Origin: an uncultured Pseudomonadota bacterium
GTDB lineage: Bacteria; Pseudomonadota; Gammaproteobacteria; Burkholderiales; SG8-39
Assembly (NCBI GenBank): GCA_903864555.1
Contig: CAIPGJ010001121.1
Span: 1-10,210, forward strand
DNA: 10,210 bases
Direction: 5' to 3'
The position numbers and the translations under genes were made by a program. The notes under the pieces were generated by a model, which saw only the letters and a program-made list of their open reading frames with translations, was not told the origin of the DNA and searched no databases. Position 1 is the stretch's first letter. Each line of letters opens with the position of its first letter. Of the stretch, positions 1-6,249 are shown one piece after another.

Positions 1-1
1 C

Positions 2-91
2 GGAGAGGTGGATGAGTGGTTTAAGTCACCACCCTGGAAAGGTGGCACAGGGGCAACTCTGTCGCGGGTTCGAATCCCGCCCTCTCCGCCA
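2..91 (+). tRNA. tRNA-Ser (anticodon GGA)
   Basis: This is a complete class II tRNA that decodes UCC and UCU serine codons. The acceptor stem is GGAGAGG (2-8) paired with CCTCTCC (81-87), followed by discriminator G88 and an encoded CCA (89-91). The anticodon stem is CCACC (29-33) with GGTGG (41-45), and the loop CTGGAAA puts the anticodon GGA at 36-38. A long variable arm follows, as expected for tRNA-Ser, and the T-arm contains GGTTCGAATCC. The window starts only one base before the gene, so its promoter is not visible. The gene points toward the 3' end of umuC. Its 3' end is the kind of site integrases use, but I see no integrase or full-length att repeat in the window. Confidence 0.97.
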
Positions 92-160
92 GATGTACTT
101 TTAAATGAATCGGGTATTGCGAAATTTCCTACCTGCATACCCTAACTAAATACCCAAAGT

Positions 161-189
161 AAAACCACTTGCCGACAAGGACTGGTTTT
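161..189 (-). terminator. candidate terminator of umuDC (possibly bidirectional)
   Basis: An imperfect stem-loop lies about 10 bp beyond the umuC stop. AAAACCA (161-167) pairs with TGGTTTT (183-189). CTTG (168-171) pairs with CAAG (176-179) around the loop CCGA, and a 3-nt bulge (GAC, 180-182) interrupts one arm. Read on the minus strand, the distal arm ends in a TTTT run, as in an intrinsic terminator. The A-rich/T-rich base of the stem means it could also stop transcription from the tRNA on the plus strand. The call is moderate because of the bulge and the weak A-T base. Confidence 0.4.
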
Positions 190-198
190 GTCTGGCAC

Positions 199-1458
199 TC
201 ACCGCACCACAGGCAATTCATCCCACGAAGTCGTATAGCGGGGCGAGCGGTAGTCTGCCCGCATGGCCCACCGATGGGTCACCCCCATCACAGCGGATTT
301 CAGGGTGTCCTTGCCCATCGTGCGGTTGATCCGGTCCACCACCTCCATCACCCGACTTGGCACAGCCGCAAACAGGCTGCCTTGAGCCTTGGATTTCTCC
401 GATAACAGGGTCAGCATAGCGCCAGCTTTCTTGTACCGAAACCCTGTCCTATAGATCGATCTCAAAGCTTTCAGGGCGACTGAAATCAATACCCGAGTAT
501 CGTCACTGGGATTGGGAAGGGCGAGGGTCACGCCTCGGCAATATTGAGGCGCCTCCTCTTTGAACCGGTTAGTTTCGAGAAAGACATAAATCCCGCCTGC
601 CACCGAGCCTTGCTGACGCAGCTTTTCGGCCGCCCGGGTGACGTAGGTGGCTAAAGCTTCACGCAACTCCTCAATCTCGGTAACCGGAGCACCAAAGCTT
701 CGGGAGCTCATGATCTGTTTCTTCTCGACCACAGCCTCCAGTGGCAGGCATGAGATGCCCCTCAACTCTTGGGCTGTCCGCTCGGTCACCACGCCGAATT
801 GAGCTCGCAGGCCCTTGGGGGACGTGTTTTTCAGTTCCAGCACAGACTGAATTCCCATTTCGTTCAGTCGCAGCTTGATGCGCCTACCGACTCCCCATAC
901 CTCCCCAACATCGATTTCGGCCATCCACGCCGTCAATTCATCCGGGGCCATCCCCTGTAAATCGCATACACCATTGAATTGCGGATTTTTCTTCGCAATG
1001 TGATTGGCAAGCTTGGCAAGGGTCTTTGTTGAGCCAAACCCCACGCATACCGGCAGCCCTGTCCACTGCTTGATGCGCTGGCGGATTGTTTGACCCATTG
1101 GAAGTCTGCCACCAAACAAGTGAGCGACCCGCTCTACCTGCAGAAAGCTCTCATCAATGCTGTACACCTCCATGTCGGGTGAAAAATCCCGGAGGATTTC
1201 CACAACCCGATTACTCATGTCTCCGTACAAGGTGTAATTGGAAGAAAACGCGACGATTTGGTGCTGTCGGGCCAAGTCTTTCATCTTGAACCAAGGGGTA
1301 CCCATCTTCACCCCCAAAGCCTTGACTTCGTTGCTTCTGGCCACGGCGCATCCGTCATTGTTGGAAAGCACAACAATCGGCACATCTTCAAGCTTGGGCT
1401 GAAATACCCGCTCACAGGAACAATAAAAATTGTTCACATCCACAAGGGCGAACGACAT
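199..1458 (-). CDS. umuC: UmuC, catalytic subunit of DNA polymerase V (Y-family)
   Basis: The 419-residue product is close to the usual UmuC length (about 420). It is the error-prone polymerase that, with two processed UmuD' subunits and RecA, copies past DNA lesions during the SOS response. Metal-binding acidic residues are visible: D7 in VDVNNFY and D102-E103 in the SIDESFLQV motif. The N-terminal CERVF-QP and [15 protein letters not shown] segments are characteristic of UmuC and separate it from DinB. The helix-hairpin-helix region (near residues 178-205, containing [17 protein letters not shown]) and the little-finger domain are present. The C-terminus ends in the typical [14 protein letters not shown]. 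The ATG lies 2 bp after the umuD stop with a GGGGG ribosome-binding stretch 5 nt upstream, so the genes are cotranscribed and probably translationally coupled. The gene appears intact. Local GC is lower than in the catabolic genes further right. Confidence 0.97.
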   Translation of the reverse strand: MSFALVDVNNFYCSCERVFQPKLEDVPIVVLSNNDGCAVARSNEVKALGVKMGTPWFKMKDLARQHQIVAFSSNYTLYGDMSNRVVEILRDFSPDMEVYSIDESFLQVERVAHLFGGRLPMGQTIRQRIKQWTGLPVCVGFGSTKTLAKLANHIAKKNPQFNGVCDLQGMAPDELTAWMAEIDVGEVWGVGRRIKLRLNEMGIQSVLELKNTSPKGLRAQFGVVTERTAQELRGISCLPLEAVVEKKQIMSSRSFGAPVTEIEELREALATYVTRAAEKLRQQGSVAGGIYVFLETNRFKEEAPQYCRGVTLALPNPSDDTRVLISVALKALRSIYRTGFRYKKAGAMLTLLSEKSKAQGSLFAAVPSRVMEVVDRINRTMGKDTLKSAVMGVTHRWAMRADYRSPRYTTSWDELPVVR

Positions 1459-1460
1459 AT

Positions 1461-1910
1461 CTACCCCCGAGACGGAAGCCGTCGAACGACTCCAACGACC
1501 ACACCCCAGACTTGTAGCTCAGCTCCATCATTGAAGGCTATCGCGGGGTAGTTCGGGTTCTCAGGGCGCAACTCCACCCGCCCGCGCTGCTTGAAAAGGC
1601 GCTTGATCGTGTATTCACCATCCACGACGGCAACCACAATGTCGTTGTGATGGGGCCTGAGACTGCGATCCACCACCACCTTGTCGCTGTCTTCAATGCT
1701 TGCCTCGATCATGGAGTCCCCCTTGACCGTAAAGAGAAACGTCGAGGACTTTCGCCTGACGAGGTACTCGTTCAGATCAAGACCCTCCTCTGCGTAATCA
1801 GTCGCAGGAGAAGGGAATCCTGCAGAGATCCGGTGATTGAACAGCCGTAGCTGGAGGGCTGGAGGAGCCTGCAGAATCGGTTCGGGGGCAGACAATTGAA
1901 GTGGCTTCAT
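1461..1910 (-). CDS. umuD: UmuD, SOS-regulated self-cleaving subunit of polymerase V (S24/LexA family)
   Basis: The 149-residue protein is an S24-type self-processing peptidase. In the known family, RecA filaments trigger cleavage to UmuD', which partners UmuC. The predicted cleavage site is Ala30-Gly31, in [11 protein letters not shown]. The catalytic dyad is Ser66 in GDSM and Lys103 in TIKRL. The rest of the fold follows ([22 protein letters not shown]). Many UmuD homologues have Cys-Gly or Ala-Gly at the scissile bond, so Ala is not unusual. The N-terminal arm before the cleavage site is about six residues longer than in E. coli. The ATG starts only 3 bp after the LexA box and has no Shine-Dalgarno, so the mRNA may be leaderless or the start may lie slightly downstream (for example a TTG at codon 6). 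umuC follows directly. Confidence 0.96.
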   Translation of the reverse strand: MKPLQLSAPEPILQAPPALQLRLFNHRISAGFPSPATDYAEEGLDLNEYLVRRKSSTFLFTVKGDSMIEASIEDSDKVVVDRSLRPHHNDIVVAVVDGEYTIKRLFKQRGRVELRPENPNYPAIAFNDGAELQVWGVVVGVVRRLPSRG

Positions 1911-1913
1911 GGA

Positions 1914-1929
1914 CTGTATTAATATACAG
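1914..1929. promoter_or_regulatory. LexA (SOS) operator of umuDC
   Basis: The 16-mer CTGTATTAATATACAG is CTG-N10-CAG with an alternating AT-rich core, very close to the gammaproteobacterial and betaproteobacterial LexA consensus. It sits 3 bp upstream of the umuD ATG. Read on the minus strand it contains TATATT and TATTAA, either of which could be the -10 element. LexA binding would then block the promoter directly. I see no convincing -35 hexamer. Confidence 0.92.
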
Positions 1930-2327
1930 CTTATTGCAGTCCCTTGCAGCGGTACACCAAATCATTTCTCGCTCATCAACGCCAACTCTGAAGCCAAAAC
2001 TCTTTGGATGGCCTCTATCTCAACTCACTATGCTCGAGTTGTCGCACTCATAAGTTAGGGAAGCACTGAGCAAATGGGCTGCGCCCCCTTGTCTATCCCC
2101 CACGTCAGAGGAAACAGTTGAACGGTGATCCTCGATTCGAAACTGGATCAGTGCTTCCCTAAGCGGACGCACTGCTCCTTGATTTGACCAGAAATATTCA
2201 ATCATCCATCTGACTGATAAGGCCTTTTTTCCGAACTCATACCCGGATACAGCACCAGCAAATCAGTCCAGGCTCCCCTACCGCCCTGGCAGGCGAATAA
2301 GCCCCCTCAAGACCGGCTCAAGGGACT
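1930..2327. other. gene-free stretch between umuDC and the M48 gene
   Basis: About 400 bp without a credible gene. It holds the sequence upstream of the umuDC promoter, the inverted-repeat-bounded element at 2055-2162, and an AT-rich tract around 2185-2235 with AAGGCCTTTTTT at 2219-2230, which is not preceded by a looped stem. Short open frames here lack start signals and resemble nothing I recognise. The stretch lies downstream of the M48 gene and upstream of umuD. Confidence 0.5.
2055..2162. mobile_element. candidate MITE / internally deleted IS relic with 15-bp terminal inverted repeats
   Basis: TTAGGGAAGCACTGA at 2055-2069 is the exact reverse complement of TCAGTGCTTCCCTAA at 2148-2162. 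If the outer TA dinucleotides (2056-2057 and 2160-2161) are a target duplication, the mobile unit is GGGAAGCACTGA to TCAGTGCTTCCC, 102 bp long. The inside (about 78 bp) has no transposase or credible reading frame. Perfect terminal repeats round a short non-coding core are the structure of a MITE or of a solo IS remnant. TA duplication would suggest an IS630/Tc1-like or similar parent, but I cannot name a family from these ends. A chance 15-bp inverted repeat of this kind is unlikely. Confidence 0.55.
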
Positions 2328-2349
2328 CGGCAAGAACTGCGTCTTGCCG
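2328..2349 (-). terminator. hairpin just beyond the M48 stop codon
   Basis: CGGCAAGA (2328-2335) pairs with TCTTGCCG (2342-2349) round a 6-nt loop, a perfect 8-bp stem 3 bp after the M48 stop. There is no T-run after it on the minus strand, so it is not a canonical intrinsic terminator. It may act as a 3'-end stabiliser or a Rho-assisted stop. Confidence 0.4.
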
Positions 2350-2352
2350 CCT

Positions 2353-3093
2353 CTAGCAGACCTTGCCGGCTCGCTTGCTGGCGCTGTCGATTCGCTCCTC
2401 ATGCCCGGGATGACTCGACAGGAACGACAACCCGCCACCGCCTCCGGCCGACTGAAGCGCCTTCATGGTTCTGGCACTACCGCAGGCGTCATAACCCGCC
2501 GCGATGGCCCAGTCCAGGCCTGTCACGTCCGCCTCCCGTTCCTGATCCCGTGAATACGACGTAGCGATCGCGCTGACGCCAAGGTTTGCAATATTCCCGC
2601 CGAACGGAACGCCGGCAACGCTCAGCAAGATTCCCAGAAACTGGCTCGCACCTCGTGCCGCCTCATTTCTGGACTTCGTGGCTTCGCCATGCTTGAAATG
2701 CAGATGTGCCAACTCATGTCCGATGGTGGCAGCAAGGGCATCCGCGTCATCCTTGATCAAATCCATGAATGACAAGCCCAGTATGACCGTGGGCCTGCCG
2801 TTGATGATGCCGGCAAAAGCATTGGGGCTCGATGTTCTGGCAATGCCAAAATCGGCATCCACGCGGCTGGCAGCCTTGACCCTCTGCCAGGTGGTCACCA
2901 CCGCCAATACTCTCTCCGGTGAAAGTCTCGCAATCACATTCTTGTTGCCATCCCTGAGATTGACACCACCCCTCGTATTGGCCAGCCAAGTGGTATCAGA
3001 CTGGACCCAGATGCCGGAAATGGGCTTTTCACCCTGGGGCGCAGGCGTCGCGCAACCCGCCAGAAAACAGACCAGTAACAATGCCTTCTTCAT
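2353..3093 (-). CDS. M48-family zinc metalloprotease lipoprotein
   Basis: The 246-residue protein begins with a lipoprotein signal: positive MKK, hydrophobic core, lipobox LAGC, lipidated Cys14. It should be anchored in an outer or inner membrane facing the periplasm. The zinc-protease motif HELAH (H126-E127-x-x-H130) is present, and the third zinc ligand is probably E187 in READVTGL. The C-terminal SSHPGHEERI (226-235) is the usual closing motif of bacterial M48 proteins. The domain layout resembles small periplasmic quality-control proteases such as LoiP/YcaL, without the TPR region of BepA. The start ATG is preceded by AAGGGG. The gene is monocistronic and divergent from the CoA-transferase operon. 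The substrate cannot be read from sequence; cell-envelope protein quality control is the family-based expectation. Confidence 0.9.
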   Translation of the reverse strand: MKKALLLVCFLAGCATPAPQGEKPISGIWVQSDTTWLANTRGGVNLRDGNKNVIARLSPERVLAVVTTWQRVKAASRVDADFGIARTSSPNAFAGIINGRPTVILGLSFMDLIKDDADALAATIGHELAHLHFKHGEATKSRNEAARGASQFLGILLSVAGVPFGGNIANLGVSAIATSYSRDQEREADVTGLDWAIAAGYDACGSARTMKALQSAGGGGGLSFLSSHPGHEERIDSASKRAGKVC

Positions 3094-3173
3094 AGTCCCC
3101 TTTGCTCCGCCGCGACCTTGAACTTTTGCGATTTTGCTGTAGGCTTCCGCGCATCCTGCGCCGAAAATCCGCC

Positions 3174-3189
3174 TGACAATATGACAATA
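3174..3189. repeat. tandem direct repeat TGACAATA x2
   Basis: TGACAATA occurs twice back to back (3174-3181 and 3182-3189) in the divergent promoter region. Repeated half-sites can bind a regulator or overlap a promoter, but two copies of an 8-mer may also be a slippage event. No function is assigned. Confidence 0.6.
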
Positions 3190-3247
3190 GGAATCTTAAC
3201 GCGAGCGCAGCATCCGGAATGCGACTCCTGCCACAGGAAAAATCACC

Positions 3248-3307
3248 ATGAAAGCCATCCGCCTGACGAGATTACCGCTGAGTGATCATCCTGCCGGCAT
3301 GACATGA
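3248..3307 (+). CDS. possible 19-residue leader peptide
   Basis: A short open frame encodes MKAIRLTRLPLSDHPAGMT and then TGA. The ATG is preceded by AGGA at 3235-3238 (9-nt spacing), a usable ribosome-binding site. The frame ends 7 bp before a 7-bp stem-loop and about 117 bp before the CoA-isomerase start, on the same strand. That arrangement resembles a translated leader upstream of a regulated operon. The MKAIRL beginning also resembles the N-terminus of zinc-type quinone oxidoreductases, so it could be the stump of a decayed gene. Coding status is uncertain. Confidence 0.25.
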   Translation: MKAIRLTRLPLSDHPAGMT

Positions 3308-3314
3308 CGGGCCT

Positions 3315-3332
3315 GGCAGCCGGTTGGCTGCC
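3315..3332 (+). promoter_or_regulatory. stem-loop in the leader of the CoA-isomerase operon
   Basis: GGCAGCC (3315-3321) pairs perfectly with GGCTGCC (3326-3332) round the tetraloop GGTT. No T-run follows, so it is not an intrinsic terminator by itself. It lies between the small open frame at 3248-3307 and the operon's first gene. Confidence 0.4.
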
Positions 3333-3410
3333 CCGGCAGCACGCTCATGATCCTGCCTCTGAGGGCCGCGGGAAAGCCACAACGCCCTCTCCCGCAAAAC
3401 GAACCACAAC

Positions 3411-3415
3411 GAGGA
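3411..3415 (+). promoter_or_regulatory. Shine-Dalgarno deciding the CoA-isomerase start
   Basis: GAGGA touches the ATG at 3416 with no spacing but stands 9 nt before the in-frame ATG at 3425. This favours 3425 over 3416 and over the upstream ATG at 3347. Confidence 0.6.
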
Positions 3416-3424
3416 ATGAAATCC

Positions 3425-4663
3425 ATGAAAGGTGTGCTTGCCGACCTGAGGGTCGTTGAACACTCGGCATTTGTTGCCGCCCCCCTCGCCGGCATGTCTC
3501 TGGCGCAACTGGGCGCCGAAGTCATCCGTATTGATGAAATCGACGGCCCCAAGGACTACGGTCGCTGGCCCGTGACGCAGGCCGGCAACAGCCTGTACTG
3601 GGCCGGACTGAATAAGGGCAAGCGCTCCATTCTCATCGATCTGAGGAATCCCGAAGGTCAGGAACTCGCCACCGAACTGGTCATCCGGGACGCCCCCCGT
3701 GGCGGCATCTTGCTGACCAACCTCGGCGCCCGAGGCTGGGCCAGCTACAAGAAACTGAGTCAGCGCAGGGCCGACGTGATACTGGCCAGCCTCTCGGGAC
3801 ATCCTGATGGCACGGCGGCCGTTGATTACACGGTCAACTGCGCCACCGGACTCCCCTACCTGAATGCGGGTGCATCGGCCGCAACACCGGTCAATGGTGT
3901 GCTGCCGGCCTGGGACATCACCACCGGCCTCACCCTCGCGATGGGCATACTGGCCGCCGACCAGCATCGCAGGCTCACCGGTACTGGCCAGGAGATCAAG
4001 CTGGCCCTGTCTGATGTGGCCTTTGCCATGATGGGCAATCTGGGCTTCATCGGCGATGCCCAGATCAACGCCAACCTCAGGCAATCCGACGGCAATCATG
4101 TCTATGGCACCTTCGCACGCGATTTCGGCACCCGCGACGCGCACCGCGTGATGGTGACCTCCTTCACGCCAAGGCACTGGGACATGCTGTGCAAGGCCTG
4201 TGGCATGGAGGCCTCCATCACGGAACTGGGACGCAGGCTTGGCCTCGATCTCGGCAATGAAGGGCAGCGTTATGCCGCACGCGAGGAGATCGCAGCACTG
4301 GTGGCAGCGTGGACGGAATCACACACGATGGAGGAAGTCCGCACGGCTTTCGATGCTGCCGGGGTCTGCTGGGGCGAGTACCAGGATTACCGGCAGATGG
4401 CGGTGGAAGATCCGCGCTGCTCCCCGGCCAATCCGATGTTCCGCAGGGTGGCGCAACCCGGCATCGGCGAACTGACGGTCCCGGGCAGCCCCTTGAGCTT
4501 CAGCGCTGCCGAGCGCACCGCTTTCATCGCCCCGCGTGCCGGCGAACACACCGACGCGATCCTGGCCGAAGTGATCGGCCTGTCTTCAGGGAAAATCGGG
4601 GAACTCCATGACCGCCGCGTCGTCGGCGGCCTGATGATGAACAGCAAAGGACAGACATCATGA
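3425..4663 (+). CDS. mct: type III CoA-transferase family protein, probable 2-methylfumaryl-CoA (mesaconyl-CoA C1-C4) isomerase
   Basis: The 412-residue protein belongs to the CaiB/BaiF family. From memory it strongly resembles Mct of Chloroflexus, which moves CoA within mesaconyl-CoA from C1 to C4. Shared blocks include the start MKG-L--LRVVE-SAFVAAPL, then YWAGLNKGKRSI (58-69), VDYTVN (133-138), VLPAWDITTG (159-168) and a long C-terminal half with PGIGEL and PGSPL. D164 in PAWD is the expected catalytic aspartate that forms the CoA-thioester intermediate in this family. Start 3425 was chosen from the GAGGA site and because the family begins MKG; an open frame runs back to 3347. It overlaps the acyl-CoA dehydrogenase gene by ATGA, so the two are coupled. 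Family membership is near certain; the exact substrate is inferred, and another dicarboxylic acyl-CoA is the main alternative. Confidence 0.85.
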   Translation: MKGVLADLRVVEHSAFVAAPLAGMSLAQLGAEVIRIDEIDGPKDYGRWPVTQAGNSLYWAGLNKGKRSILIDLRNPEGQELATELVIRDAPRGGILLTNLGARGWASYKKLSQRRADVILASLSGHPDGTAAVDYTVNCATGLPYLNAGASAATPVNGVLPAWDITTGLTLAMGILAADQHRRLTGTGQEIKLALSDVAFAMMGNLGFIGDAQINANLRQSDGNHVYGTFARDFGTRDAHRVMVTSFTPRHWDMLCKACGMEASITELGRRLGLDLGNEGQRYAAREEIAALVAAWTESHTMEEVRTAFDAAGVCWGEYQDYRQMAVEDPRCSPANPMFRRVAQPGIGELTVPGSPLSFSAAERTAFIAPRAGEHTDAILAEVIGLSSGKIGELHDRRVVGGLMMNSKGQTS

Positions 4664-5829
4664 CCGCAGGCTACCTGACCGAAGAGCGCCGCATGATCCG
4701 GGATGCGGCACGCGAATTCTCCATGAAGGAAGTATTGCCACTGGCCAACCGGCTCGACCCCGAGCAGGGCGACATGCCTGCAGAACTGCTGCAGAAGATG
4801 TCCGAACTCGGTTACTTCGGCATCACCATCGCCGAAGAATATGGCGGCATGGGGCTGGGCTGTTTCGAGTACTGCCTGGTAGCCGAGGAATTGTCCCGTG
4901 CCTGGATGAGCGTCGCCTCCGTGATCGCACGGGGCAACACCTTCATGGGTTCGCAACTGCTCAGTGCGGAACAGAAACGCAGCATCATGCCGCGCGTGGC
5001 GCGTGGCGAGTACCTCGGCGCACTGGCCCTGTCCGAGCCCAATACCGGCTCCGACCTGGCCAACGTATCCTGCCGCGGCCGTCGCGTCGAAGGCGGCTGG
5101 GCCATCACCGGCAGCAAGTACTGGTGCACCTTCGCCGACGGAGCAGACTACATCTACGTGCTGGTGCGGACATCCGAGCCGTCAGACTCCGCCCGCAAGC
5201 ATGAGGGCATCAGCGCCTTCATGATCGACAAGCCACGAGGCCAGTTGCCCAAAGGCGTGGGCGGTTCACCCATCCCCAAGATCGGTTACTTCGGCTGGAA
5301 AACCTGGGAACTGGCGTTCGATGACTGCCGCGTCCGGGACAGCGCCCTCATCGGCGAAGCAGGCAAGGCATTTGCCGCATTCTCGCGCGGACTGGAAACC
5401 TACCGCGCGCATACGGCCGCCCGGGCCATCGGACTGGCGCGCGGCGCACTGGAGGACGCCATGGCCTATGCGCAACAGCGGGAACAGTTCGGCCGCCCCA
5501 TCGCCGAGTTTCAGGCCATCCGCTTCAAGATCGCCAACATGGCCACGGAGATCGAGGCAGCGAGACAGCTCATGTATCACGTGTGCACGGAAATCGACTC
5601 CGGGCGGCGCTGTGATACAGAGGCCGCCATGGTCAAGCTGTTTGCCTCCGAGATGGCCGAGCGGGTCTGCAGTGAGGCACTGCAGATATTTGGCGGTGCC
5701 GGCTATACCAAGCTGCATGCCGTGGAGCGTTACTGGCGCGATGCACGTCTGACCCGCATCTTCGAAGGCACTTCCGAGATACAGCAGCGCATCATCTCCG
5801 ACCGCTTGCTGGGCAGGGCTTCCTCCTGA
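4660..5829 (+). CDS. acyl-CoA dehydrogenase (FAD-dependent)
   Basis: The 389-residue protein has the full acyl-CoA dehydrogenase architecture: N-terminal helical domain (about 5-118), central beta domain with the FAD/substrate motif LALSEPNTGSD (122-132) and WCTFADGADY (155-164), then the C-terminal helical domain. QREQFGRPIAEFQ (273-285) and QIFGGAGYT (342-350) are standard family motifs. The likely catalytic base is E369 in RIFEGTSEIQ. It oxidises an acyl-CoA to the 2,3-enoyl-CoA and passes electrons to ETF. The ATG overlaps the preceding stop and AAAGGA stands 8 nt upstream. Because the upstream gene looks like mesaconyl-CoA isomerase, a branched dicarboxylic substrate such as methylsuccinyl-CoA is plausible, with mesaconyl-CoA as product. 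It is shorter than methylsuccinyl-CoA dehydrogenase of the ethylmalonyl-CoA pathway, so that role is a hypothesis. Confidence 0.92.
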   Translation: MTAGYLTEERRMIRDAAREFSMKEVLPLANRLDPEQGDMPAELLQKMSELGYFGITIAEEYGGMGLGCFEYCLVAEELSRAWMSVASVIARGNTFMGSQLLSAEQKRSIMPRVARGEYLGALALSEPNTGSDLANVSCRGRRVEGGWAITGSKYWCTFADGADYIYVLVRTSEPSDSARKHEGISAFMIDKPRGQLPKGVGGSPIPKIGYFGWKTWELAFDDCRVRDSALIGEAGKAFAAFSRGLETYRAHTAARAIGLARGALEDAMAYAQQREQFGRPIAEFQAIRFKIANMATEIEAARQLMYHVCTEIDSGRRCDTEAAMVKLFASEMAERVCSEALQIFGGAGYTKLHAVERYWRDARLTRIFEGTSEIQQRIISDRLLGRASS

Positions 5830-6249
5830 TCGGTCAGGTCCGACAACGTTGCCCCTGGGAGCGCGTGACTGCAACTGCCCCCACCGCGATGTCCAGGACA
5901 ACCGGTATCAGCAGTGCCGATCAAGTTCAGAAATGAGAACAAATGTGAAAAGCCACCGCTGAAGTGGCCGTTTTTCAATGGTGCCGCGCCCCCCTTGACC
6001 CCTATTTCCTTTATGCTTGAGGCCTGATCATAGTGCCTCCGCCAGCTTGAGTTGCTGACAGAGAAAACAGGCACGCAGCAGAAACATCGGGGGATTTCCG
6101 CACCGCGCGGACACGCAAGATGAGGGGTACCGTTGACCATGCGGGTGACACAATGCCACTCATCCCTGCCTGCATGATGCCAACCGGGGCAAACCGCCTG
6201 CCCAAGCGCAGCCAAAGCAATCCTGCCCAGCCGGCACGATGAAAAATCC
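5830..6249. other. intergenic region between the acyl-CoA dehydrogenase and transporter genes
   Basis: About 420 bp without a supported gene. It contains the terminator-like hairpin at 5952-5975. TTGACC occurs at 5995-6000 and 6133-6138 as possible -35 elements, but no -10 sits at a good distance. A 40-codon open frame (6120-6242) lacks a ribosome-binding site and is not called. The transporter promoter should lie in the right half of this region. Confidence 0.45.
5952..5975 (+). terminator. intrinsic terminator candidate after the CoA-isomerase/dehydrogenase operon
   Basis: GCCAC (5952-5956) pairs with GTGGC (5964-5968) round CGCTGAA, followed by CG and TTTTT (5971-5975). An AAAA run (5948-5951) precedes the stem, so the reverse strand also reads stem plus TTTT. 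It lies about 120 bp after the dehydrogenase stop. The stem is short (5 bp), hence moderate confidence. Confidence 0.5.

Larger units (their letters stand above)
3094..3424. other. divergent intergenic region, M48 gene / CoA-isomerase operon
   Basis: About 330 bp between two divergently transcribed genes, so it must hold both promoters. Visible items are a short GCGCA-TCC-TGCGC dyad (3149-3161), a tandem 8-bp repeat (3174-3189), a 19-codon open frame with a ribosome-binding site (3248-3307) and a 7-bp GC-rich hairpin (3315-3332). CTGACA (3173-3178) with TTAACG 17 bp later is the best plus-strand promoter candidate, but its -10 is poor. No clear promoter for the M48 gene could be fixed. Confidence 0.45.

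Noticed and set aside
2219..2230. AAGGCCTTTTTT as an intrinsic terminator
   Set aside because: AAGGCCTT is a palindrome with no loop, so it cannot form a terminator hairpin, and no plus-strand gene ends just before it.
3383..3392. CGCCCTCTCC, repeating ten bases of the tRNA-Ser 3' end (78-87), as a possible att site
   Set aside because: Ten bases of GC-rich sequence is too short, the match does not extend to either side, and no integrase is present between the copies.
3347..3424. Upstream start of the CoA-isomerase gene at 3347 or 3416
   Set aside because: Neither has a well-spaced Shine-Dalgarno; the ATG at 3425 has GAGGA 9 nt upstream and matches the family N-terminus.
3272..4177. A 301-codon open frame on the minus strand
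   Set aside because: It lies antisense to the well-supported CoA-isomerase gene, resembles no family, and is the type of long antisense frame expected in GC-rich DNA.
5266..5901. A 211-codon minus-strand frame
   Set aside because: It is antisense to the acyl-CoA dehydrogenase and has no recognisable motif.
6120..6242. A 40-codon plus-strand frame before the transporter
   Set aside because: There is no ribosome-binding site and no recognisable sequence, and a frame this short is expected by chance here.
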